Positions 1-4,880 of a DNA stretch of 7,345 nucleotides are shown piece after piece. The stretch covers positions 1 to 7,345 of the forward strand of contig CAZMGG010000199.1 in the NCBI GenBank assembly GCA_964565715.1. Reading direction: 5' to 3'. The translations under genes and the position numbers were made by a program. Every line of letters begins with the position of its first letter. The stretch's first letter is position 1. The DNA is from CAZMGG01 sp964565715 (GTDB lineage: Bacteria; Planctomycetota; UBA1135; UBA2386). The notes below the pieces were generated by a model that had not been told where the DNA came from, searched no databases, and worked only from the letters and a program-made list of their open reading frames with translations.

Positions 1-371
1 GCGCGCTGCAGGGTCTGGTTGATGCGCTTCACCACCTGCGGCACCGAGTTGCTCGGATACAGGCTCTGGTCGGGATACATGTGGCCGGCCTGGTTGGCGT
101 CGGCGGCCACCTGCCAGCCGGACAGGTAGATCGCCTTGAGGCCGGCCTTGACCATCTGCATGGCCTGGTTGCCGGTGAGCGCGCCGAGCGCGTGGGTGTG
201 CTCGGGCTGGTGCAGCAGGTCCCACAGGCGGGCGGCGCCCAGCTCGGCGAGCGTGTGCTGCACGCGGACGGTGCCGCGCAGCTTCCGCACGTCCTGGGCG
301 GTGTAGTCACGGGTGACGCCGGCGAAGCGGTCCCTGGGCAGATCGTCGCGGTCGAGGAAGGGGCAGCGCAT
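1..371 (-). CDS. aceA: Isocitrate lyase, N-terminal part (cut by the window edge)
   Basis: Isocitrate lyase cleaves isocitrate to glyoxylate and succinate in the cytoplasm, the first step of the glyoxylate shunt. Only the first 123 residues are inside the window; the gene continues past base 1 and the catalytic cysteine loop is not included. The visible part is strongly diagnostic. It has DVRKLRGTV near residue 28, HTLAELGAARLWDLLH around 39-54, ALGALTGNQAMQ around 60-71, and the run KAIYLSGWQVAADAN followed by MYPDQSLYPSNSVP around 77-110, all familiar from bacterial AceA. The ATG at 371 is preceded by GGAG (380-383) with an 8-nt spacer, and the N-terminal length fits the family. It lies 79 bp downstream of malate synthase on the same strand, so an aceB-aceA operon is likely. 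Family assignment is firm; co-transcription is inferred. Confidence 0.95.
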   Translation of the reverse strand, partial: MRCPFLDRDDLPRDRFAGVTRDYTAQDVRKLRGTVRVQHTLAELGAARLWDLLHQPEHTHALGALTGNQAMQMVKAGLKAIYLSGWQVAADANQAGHMYPDQSLYPSNSVPQVVKRINQTLQR

Positions 372-379
372 GGTGTGGT

Positions 380-383
380 CTCC
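380..383 (-). promoter_or_regulatory. Ribosome binding site of aceA
   Basis: GGAG on the minus strand with an 8-nt spacer to the ATG at 371. It supports this ATG as the aceA start and shows that aceA has its own translation signal rather than depending on coupling to aceB. Confidence 0.65.
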
Positions 384-424
384 GAGGTGCGGTTGGGTCA
401 AAGATCGGGCAGGCGGGAACGAGG

Positions 425-440
425 CCGCGGCGGACCGCGG
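425..440 (-). other. Small GC hairpin between aceB and aceA
   Basis: CCGCGG is repeated 4 nt apart and is self-complementary, giving a 6-bp stem (425-430 with 435-440) and a TCCG loop on the minus-strand RNA. It sits 11 nt past the aceB stop. No T-run follows, so it is unlikely to be a full intrinsic terminator. It could attenuate or stabilise the aceB-aceA transcript, or be chance in such GC-rich DNA. Confidence 0.3.
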
Positions 441-450
441 CGGATGCGGG

Positions 451-2064
451 TCAGAGCTGCTGGTAGGCGGGCACGGTGAGCCACTCGGGGCACTCGGCGG
501 CCAGGATCAGCTCCTCGAACAGGGCAGCGGCGGGCCGGTAGCGGCCGCGGGTGAAGCGCTCGCCGCCGATCTCGGCGGCGATGCGGTCGAGTTCCTCGTG
601 CAGGACGCCCCGCACCAGGTCCTGGTCGACCCGGCGGCCGTCGTCGAGGCGGGCGCCGTGCCGCACCCACTGCCAGACCTGGGTGCGGGAGATCTCGGCG
701 GTGGCCGCATCCTCCATCAGGTGGTAGAGCGGCACGCAGCCGGTGCCGCGCAGCCAGGCCTCCAGGTAGAGCAGGCCAACGTTCAGGTTCTGCCGCAGGC
801 CGGCCATGGTGATGGCCCCCTTCGGCACCGCCAGCAGGTCCCTGGCGGTGACGTGGACGTCCTGCCGGCGGACCTCGAGCTGGTGGCAGCGGTCGCCGAG
901 CACCGCGGCGAACTCCGCCTCGGCGATCGGCACCAGCGCGGGGTGCGCCACCCAGGTGCCGTCGTGGCCATCGTTGGCCTCGCGAGCCTTGTCGGCGCGC
1001 ACCTTCGCCAGCGCCGCCTCGTTGGCGGCGGCGTCGTGCTTGATCGGGATCTGCGCCGCCATGCCGCCCATGGCGTGCGCCCCCCGGCGGTGGCAGGTCT
1101 GGATCAGGAGCTGGCTGTAGCTCCGCAGGAAGTGCTGCGTCATGCCCACCGTGCCGCGGTCGGGCATCACCGCGCCCGGATCGGCGCGGTGCTTCTTGAT
1201 GAACGAGAAGATGTAGTCCCAGCGGCCGCAGTTGAGGCCGGCGCTGTGTTCCCGCAGCTCGTGCAGGATCTCGTCCATCTCGAACGCCGCCAGGATGGTC
1301 TCGATCAGCACCGTCGCCTTGATGGTGCCCTGGGGCAGCGACAGCCGTTCCTGGGCGAAGCGGAACACGTCGTTCCACAGCCGCGCCTCCAGGTGGCTCT
1401 CCATCTTCGGCAGGTAGAAGTACGGGCGGGTGCCGCGGGCCACCTGCTCGCGGGCGTTGTGGACGAAGAACAGGCCGAAGTCGAACAGCGACGCCGAGAC
1501 CGGCGCGCCGTCGAGCGTCACGTGCTTCTCCTCGAGGTGCCAGCCGCGCGGCCGCACGAACAGCACGGCCGGCGAATCGCCGAGTTCGTAGTGCTTGCCG
1601 CTGTCCGGGTCGTCGAAGGCGATCGTCCGCCGCACGGCATCGCGCAGGTTCTGCTGGCCCTCCAGCACGTTGCTCCAGGTCGGCGCGAGGCTGTCCTCGA
1701 AGTCGGCCATGAACACCCGCGCGCCGGAGTTGAGCGCGTTGATCACCATCTTGCGGTCGGTGGGCCCGGTGATCTCGACGCGACGATCCTGGATCTCGGC
1801 GGGCACCGGCGCCACCCGCCAGTCGCCCTGCCGCACCGCGGCGGTCTCCGGCAGGAAGTCCGGCCGCCAGCCCTGGTCGAGGGCGGCCTGCACCTGCTCG
1901 CGGCGCGCCAGCAGTTCGCGCCGGCGCGGACCGAAGCGCCGTTCCAGCTCGGCGACGAAGGCGAGCGCTTCGGCGGTCAGCACGGCGGTGCCGAGGCCCG
2001 GCGCACAGGGCGCGCAGCGCGGCGACGACGGGGCTCCACGGGAAGGGCTCTGCGACTCGGGCAT
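451..2064 (-). CDS. aceB: Malate synthase A
   Basis: Malate synthase condenses glyoxylate with acetyl-CoA to give malate and CoA, completing the glyoxylate shunt in the cytoplasm. The 537-aa product is close to the 533-aa E. coli AceB and aligns by eye along its whole length. Landmarks are RRVEITGPTDRKMVINALN (94-112), VFMADFEDSLAPTW (117-130), the catalytic arginine in RPRGWHL (R171), the LIETI glutamate (E255) and RWDYI aspartate (D283) expected to bind Mg2+, GGMAAQIPIK (333-342), and MEDAATAEISR with the catalytic base D452. All of these sit a constant five residues later than the E. coli active-site residues. The ATG at 2064 was chosen because it gives the family's length. It has no clear Shine-Dalgarno, and the frame stays open upstream to 2658, but that extension has no malate synthase character and runs antisense to another gene. 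Confidence 0.96.
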   Translation of the reverse strand: MPESQSPSRGAPSSPRCAPCAPGLGTAVLTAEALAFVAELERRFGPRRRELLARREQVQAALDQGWRPDFLPETAAVRQGDWRVAPVPAEIQDRRVEITGPTDRKMVINALNSGARVFMADFEDSLAPTWSNVLEGQQNLRDAVRRTIAFDDPDSGKHYELGDSPAVLFVRPRGWHLEEKHVTLDGAPVSASLFDFGLFFVHNAREQVARGTRPYFYLPKMESHLEARLWNDVFRFAQERLSLPQGTIKATVLIETILAAFEMDEILHELREHSAGLNCGRWDYIFSFIKKHRADPGAVMPDRGTVGMTQHFLRSYSQLLIQTCHRRGAHAMGGMAAQIPIKHDAAANEAALAKVRADKAREANDGHDGTWVAHPALVPIAEAEFAAVLGDRCHQLEVRRQDVHVTARDLLAVPKGAITMAGLRQNLNVGLLYLEAWLRGTGCVPLYHLMEDAATAEISRTQVWQWVRHGARLDDGRRVDQDLVRGVLHEELDRIAAEIGGERFTRGRYRPAAALFEELILAAECPEWLTVPAYQQL

Positions 2065-2118
2065 GGTGTGTGGTGGGTGCGAGGGCCGGTGAGGCGAACG
2101 CGGCAAAGGGTATCCCAC

Positions 2119-2128
2119 CCGTGCACGG
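2119..2128. promoter_or_regulatory. 10-bp palindrome, possible operator
   Basis: CCGTGCACGG is a perfect palindrome, and CCA/TGG flanks extend it if one C is bulged. It lies 55 bp upstream of the aceB ATG in the divergent region. No known regulator motif is recognised, so the operator role is a guess from symmetry and location. Confidence 0.25.
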
Positions 2129-2210
2129 TGGAGAGGAAGAGTCGCCAAGTTGGTCCGGGAACGCGACATGCGGCGCCGAAGGCCCCTTGGCGCGGGTAAG
2201 GTGGCGACCC

Positions 2211-2214
2211 GAGG
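2211..2214 (+). promoter_or_regulatory. Ribosome binding site of the 2221 gene
   Basis: GAGG with a 6-nt spacer to the ATG at 2221. It supports that start, which also places a signal peptide at the very N-terminus. Confidence 0.55.
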
Positions 2215-2220
2215 TTTGCC

Positions 2221-2736
2221 ATGATCCGACCGCTCGCCGCCGTCCTGCCCTTCGCGCTGGCCGCCATCCTGTCCGCCCAACAGGCCGCCTTCGTGCCGTT
2301 CGGCCAGGGCTGCACGTTCCAGAGCCAGACGCTGGCCATCGGCAACCAGGGCCTGCCCCGCATCGGCAGCTCGTTCCAGGTGATGTACACCGGCCCCAAC
2401 CACCAGTTCAACTCGGCGCAGCAGATCGCCTGGCCGCAGCTGTTCCTCGGTTTCGGCACCCTGGTGACGCCGCTGCCGCAGGGGCTGCTGCCGCAGCAGC
2501 CGCCGGGCTGTCAGGGGCTGATCACGCCCGACCTGGCGATCCCCTCCAACATCGACCAGAACGGCCGCCCCACCTACGAGAACTTCGTGCGGCTCGCGAT
2601 CCCCAACAACCCGAACCTGCTGGGCTACGTGCTCTACGGCCAGTGGCTCCTGCTGCACCAGCAGTGCGGCTTCGCCGGTTGCGGGCTCGACGCGCTGCCG
2701 ACCTCGGACGCCGCGCAGATCTGGATCGGCCTGTAG
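2221..2736 (+). CDS. Small secreted four-cysteine protein, planctomycete-type single domain
   Basis: A 171-aa protein of unknown function, predicted to be exported. Residues 1-19 form a signal peptide (R3, hydrophobic 5-17, LSA|QQ likely cleavage). The mature part starts with FVPFGQGC (C31) and continues with a glycine/proline-rich beta-type pattern: LPRIGSSFQV (45-54), LFLGFGT (74-80), LPQGLLPQQPPGC (C97), RLAIPNNPNLLGY (124-136), a Q-W pair near 141-142, CGFAGC (C149, C154), and SDAAQIWIGL at the C-terminus. This layout resembles a domain I recall from the C-terminal parts of many large secreted Planctomycetota proteins, here standing alone. The four cysteines could form two disulfides. There is no catalytic motif. 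It is convergent with the redox gene and divergent from aceB, so it is probably a single-gene transcript. The coding call is solid; the family link is from memory. Confidence 0.82.
   Translation: MIRPLAAVLPFALAAILSAQQAAFVPFGQGCTFQSQTLAIGNQGLPRIGSSFQVMYTGPNHQFNSAQQIAWPQLFLGFGTLVTPLPQGLLPQQPPGCQGLITPDLAIPSNIDQNGRPTYENFVRLAIPNNPNLLGYVLYGQWLLLHQQCGFAGCGLDALPTSDAAQIWIGL
2483..2501 (+). repeat. Near-perfect 19-nt inverted repeat inside the secreted-protein gene
   Basis: GGCTGCTGC (2483-2491) and GCAGCAGCC (2493-2501) are exact reverse complements around one central C. As RNA this can form a 7-bp stem with a 5-nt loop. It encodes the GLLPQQP stretch, so biased CTG and CAG codon use may be enough to explain it. 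Confidence 0.4.
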
Positions 2737-2737
2737 G

Positions 2738-2765
2738 GGGGCCGCGACCCGGTGGCCGCGGCCCC
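2738..2765. terminator. Strong GC stem-loop between convergent genes, possible bidirectional terminator
   Basis: GGGGCCGCG (2738-2746) pairs perfectly with CGCGGCCCC (2757-2765), giving a 9-bp all-GC stem and a 10-nt loop. It begins two bases after the stop at 2736 and ends 19 bp before the stop of the opposing gene at 2785. The location fits a shared terminator for two converging transcripts. Neither strand has a T-run after the stem, so it is not a classical intrinsic terminator; it may act as a transcript-end barrier or need Rho. Confidence 0.5.
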
Positions 2766-2784
2766 GACGCTGGTCAGACGCGGG

Positions 2785-3921
2785 CTACTTGCCGTCCTCG
2801 GCCATCTCGGCCAGGAGCTGGTCGACGGCGGCATCCATCTGCTCGCCGCGCACGTTCTTGAAGCGGATCACGCCCTTGTGATCCAGCACGTAGATCGTCG
2901 GCCAGCCGCGGACGTTCCATGTGGTCGGGATCGTGCCGCTGGTGCCCTTCTTGCCGCACCAGAAGCTGCGCCAGGTGACCTCGTTGGCCTTGGCCTCGGA
3001 GTGGTAGTAGTCGAGATCACGATCACTGTTCACACCGAGCAAGGCGAACGGCTTGTCCTGCAGACGTTTCACGAGCGACCGCTCGTGCGGGATCATGGCC
3101 CGGCAGGGGCCTCACCAGAATCCCCAGAAGTCGAGGACGACCACCTTGCCGCGGTAGTCGCTGAGCTTGAAGGCGGTGCCATCGGTGTCGACGCCCTCGA
3201 TCTCAGGGGCGACCATGCCGATCTGCAGCCGCTCCTTCTCGAACGTCGGCGCGTTGATGCGCAGCTCGAGGTCGGTGCCGGCGGCGAGGGCGGCGGCCTC
3301 CTTCAGCAGCACCTCGACCCGCGCCTTGTCCGCCTCGCTGGCGGCCTTGTCGCGGCTCAGGCTCTGCGCGACCTGGTACTTCGCCCAGGCATTCACCGCC
3401 GCGAACGGCGACTCCGCGGCGATCTTGTCCAGCATGGCGCGGTAGGCCGGCATGCCGATCTGCGAGGCCACGACGGCGCTGCTCTCGACGAAGTCGGCGA
3501 GACGGGGGCTCTTCGTGTGGCTCTGCAGCAGCGCCTCGACGGCGCGCTCGGCGGCCGGCTTGTCGCCGCCGGCGCTGGCGATCCAGCACAGGAAGGGCAC
3601 CGCCTCGTCCTGGCCGCTGCGCGCCTTGGCCTCGGCCTCGGCCCGGGCGACGAAGGTCGCGCGGTCCACCGGCGTCAGCTTCTGGCGCAGGGCGGTCAGC
3701 TTCTCGCTGTCGCGGTCCTTGACCGCCTGCTTGTACTCGTCGGTGGCGGTGAGCTCGCGCACCGCCGCCTGGTAGCGATCGGTCTCGACTTTGTAGTCGG
3801 CCGTGAACTTGTCGAACGCGGGCACCGGCGCGGGGGCCGGGACCGCACCCCGTGACCCGTCCTGGGCCAGCAGGGACAGCGCCAGCCAGAGCGGCGCCGT
3901 GAGTGTCCACCATCGTTGCAT
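2785..3921 (-). CDS. Exported thioredoxin/TlpA-like selenoprotein with UGPC active site (in-frame TGA at 3112-3114)
   Basis: A predicted thiol-disulfide oxidoreductase of 378 aa when the internal TGA is read as selenocysteine. Residues 1-19 are a signal peptide (hydrophobic 5-18, LLA|QD), so it should act in the periplasm. About 35-225 is a charged, Lys/Glu/Ala-rich helical domain of unknown role. A redoxin domain runs from about 234: QIGMVAPEIEG, LSDYRGKVVVLDFWGFW (253-269), then U270-G-P-C273-R, LLGVNSD, and a cis-proline site RGWPTIYVLD (P341). Both halves are in one frame with no other stop, and the TGA falls exactly on the usual nucleophilic Cys. A SECIS-like hairpin follows it. An extra C322 (SFWCGKK) lies in the domain. 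The ATG at 3921 has a strong AGGAGG upstream. Alternatives are a sequencing error of a TGC codon or a nonsense pseudogene. The redoxin assignment is firm; selenocysteine is inferred. Confidence 0.88.
3070..3087 (-). promoter_or_regulatory. Candidate bacterial SECIS element
   Basis: On the mRNA, CACGAGC and GCUCGUG form a perfect 7-bp stem closed by the 4-nt loop GGUC (3080-3077). The loop starts 31 nt after the UGA at 3114-3112. Known bacterial SECIS elements lie just downstream of the UGA within the coding region, with a short apical loop roughly 16-37 nt away and a G in the first two loop positions; this hairpin meets each point. A second small hairpin directly after the UGA (GGCCC/GGGCC, 3097-3111) may stack below it or compete. 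The SelB-binding role is inferred from these features. Confidence 0.72.
3112..3114 (-). other. In-frame TGA read as selenocysteine (U270)
   Basis: The codon order is TTC TGG TGA GGC CCC TGC CGG, that is F-W-U-G-P-C-R. The TGA takes the place of the first cysteine of a W-C-G-P-C-R thioredoxin motif, while the second cysteine codon is intact and the frame continues 108 codons to a TAG at 2785-2787. This position is where a Cys-to-Sec replacement makes chemical sense and where a random nonsense change would be a striking coincidence. Confidence 0.75.
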
Positions 3922-3927
3922 GCAGGA

Positions 3928-3933
3928 CCTCCT
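3928..3933 (-). promoter_or_regulatory. Strong ribosome binding site of the selenoprotein gene
   Basis: AGGAGG with a 6-nt spacer to the ATG at 3921, the strongest Shine-Dalgarno in the window. It fixes the start and the signal peptide. It lies within a CAGGA/TCCTG inverted repeat with only 2 nt between the arms, too tight for a normal hairpin. Confidence 0.75.
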
Positions 3934-3951
3934 GTGGGGGCTGCGGGAAAG

Positions 3952-3967
3952 GCGGCCGGACGGCCGC
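3952..3967 (-). terminator. GC hairpin upstream of the selenoprotein gene, weak terminator-like
   Basis: GCGGCC and GGCCGC form a perfect 6-bp stem around a 4-nt loop. On the minus-strand transcript it is followed by a short pyrimidine stretch (CTTTCCC), a poor T-run. It could end transcripts coming from mrfB or shape the 5' leader of the selenoprotein mRNA. It lies 31 bp from the ATG at 3921. Confidence 0.4.
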
Positions 3968-3994
3968 GAACGGACACCCTACGTCCCTCCGGCC

Positions 3995-4009
3995 CCGGCT
4001 GCGAGCCGG
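3995..4009 (-). terminator. Hairpin directly after the mrfB stop
   Basis: CCGGCT and AGCCGG form a perfect 6-bp stem with a 3-nt loop, one base beyond the mrfB stop codon. No T-run follows. Together with the hairpin at 3952-3967 it suggests that the mrfAB transcript ends or is processed here, leaving the selenoprotein gene as a separate unit. No clear promoter could be read in the 89-bp gap. Confidence 0.4.
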
Positions 4010-4010
4010 T

Positions 4011-4880
4011 TCAGGCCGGCGGCCCGGGCGGTGCCCCCAGCACCCCCAGCAGGGCCACCAGGGACAGCACGTCGAGCCGGTTGTGCTCCAGCACCCGGTC
4101 CACCGCCCCGGTGCGGTCCCGCAGCCACTGCAGCCAGGCCGCCGGCGCCTCGCTGCCCGGCAGGTCATCGTCGCGCACGAGGCCCAGCACGTGGCGCTCG
4201 ACGGTCTTCAGGCGGCAGTCGGGCAGGGTGCGACCCCAGGTGCGGCGGGCCGTGTGGTAGAGGTCGAGGTGCGGCGCGCTCAGGATCGGCGCCGGCACGC
4301 CGCACACGGTCATCCGCGCCGCCAGCCGGTGCCGGTCGAAGGTCTTGCCGACGTAGGTCACCAGGTGCGGCCGTTCCACGAGCCGCGCCGCCACGTGCGC
4401 CAGCATCGCCGGCTCCTCGCCGAAGTCGCGCAGGAAGCACTGCTCGACGATCCACTCTTCGTCCTGCAGCCAGCACAGGCCGACCAGGAACACCACGGTG
4501 CCGGCGCCGCCGCCGAGCCCGGTGGTCTCGGTGTCGAGGAACAGGCAGGTCTCCGGCCGCAGCGCCGCCAGCTCGTCGCCCTTGCCGAGCCGGGCCGGCC
4601 CGGCGCGGGCCGCCGCGGCAAGGTCACCGGCGCCGTGGCGCCGTTGCAGCGGCACCGGCAGCCGCCGTCGCCAGAAGGCGCCGCACTCGTTGCTCACCTC
4701 CTCGCCGTCGGGCAGCGCCACGATCACCCGCGGCCGGGCGCCGCCGCCGAGGCCCGCCGCCCGGTCGCGCAGGAAGGCGCGCAGGTCGTGCGCGCGGTCC
4801 CGGGCATCCGGCGGCCGCTCACCGCCCGGCCCGCGCAGCCGGAAGGCCGCCCGCAGCCGCTCCCGGTCCGGCGCGACCAT
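4011..4880 (-). CDS. mrfB: MrfB/YprB-type DEDD-family exonuclease
   Basis: A 289-aa RNase H-fold nuclease (the YprB family, RNase_H_2-like domain) expected to work with the helicase encoded upstream. The three exonuclease motifs are present: LFLDTETTGLGGG (D116, E118), LVTYVGKTFDRHRL (D182), and EHNRLDVLSL (H266, D270), giving a D-E-D-D metal site with H-x3-D in the last motif. PHLDLYHTARR (203-212) and CRLKTVERHVLG (222-233) also match the family. About 110 N-terminal residues precede the domain and look poorly conserved. The product ends 19 residues after the last catalytic Asp, so it lacks the C-terminal repeat extension that I recall in the roughly 410-aa Bacillus protein. Its ATG overlaps the helicase stop by one base (TGATG), with GGGGAG 8 nt upstream, implying translational coupling. 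The family is clear; a role in mitomycin-type repair is transferred from B. subtilis. Confidence 0.88.
   Translation of the reverse strand: MVAPDRERLRAAFRLRGPGGERPPDARDRAHDLRAFLRDRAAGLGGGARPRVIVALPDGEEVSNECGAFWRRRLPVPLQRRHGAGDLAAAARAGPARLGKGDELAALRPETCLFLDTETTGLGGGAGTVVFLVGLCWLQDEEWIVEQCFLRDFGEEPAMLAHVAARLVERPHLVTYVGKTFDRHRLAARMTVCGVPAPILSAPHLDLYHTARRTWGRTLPDCRLKTVERHVLGLVRDDDLPGSEAPAAWLQWLRDRTGAVDRVLEHNRLDVLSLVALLGVLGAPPGPPA

Larger units (their letters stand above)
2065..2220. promoter_or_regulatory. Divergent intergenic region, probable promoters of aceB and the 2221 gene
   Basis: This 156-bp gap separates the 5' ends of two divergent genes, so promoters for both should lie here. I see no convincing -35/-10 pair on either strand. 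Two symmetric elements are present. One is a perfect 10-bp palindrome, CCGTGCACGG (2119-2128), extendable to 2115-2131 with one bulged base. The other is a bulged inverted repeat, GCGCC-g-AAGG...CCTT-GGCGC (2173-2193). The first is placed where an operator for aceB could act. The promoter role is inferred from gene orientation only. Confidence 0.45.

Noticed and set aside
313..2199. Long plus-strand open frame of 628 codons antisense to aceB
   Set aside because: It lies opposite a certain malate synthase gene, has a His/Arg/Gly/Val-rich composition typical of antisense reading of GC-rich coding DNA, and shows no domain motif.
2470..2500. Direct repeat of CTGCCGCAG in the secreted-protein gene
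   Set aside because: Only two copies 15 nt apart, explained by the repeated LPQ residues and biased codons.
2065..2658. Extension of aceB upstream to an ATG at 2658 (735 aa)
   Set aside because: The added 198 residues have no malate synthase similarity, run antisense through the secreted-protein gene, and the 537-aa form already matches the family length.
2785..3096. A separate 103-aa protein starting MIPHERS
   Set aside because: It has no ribosome binding site, begins in the middle of a redoxin fold, and is in frame with the upstream half across a single TGA at the active site; it is the C-terminal part of the selenoprotein.
3097..3111. Hairpin GGCCC/GGGCC directly after the UGA as the SECIS apical stem
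   Set aside because: The loop begins only 5 nt from the UGA and lacks G in its first two positions, so the 3070-3087 hairpin is the better candidate; this one may be a lower or competing stem.
2752..3855. Plus-strand open frame of 367 codons antisense to the selenoprotein gene
   Set aside because: Composition typical of an antisense shadow (Val/Leu/Gly/Arg/His-rich), and it overlaps the convergent stem-loop region at its start.
3112..3921. Nonsense-mutated pseudogene ending at the TGA
   Set aside because: The downstream half is fully conserved in motif content, no other stop or frameshift is present, the TGA sits on the catalytic Cys codon, and a SECIS-like hairpin follows. A sequencing error cannot be excluded without reads.
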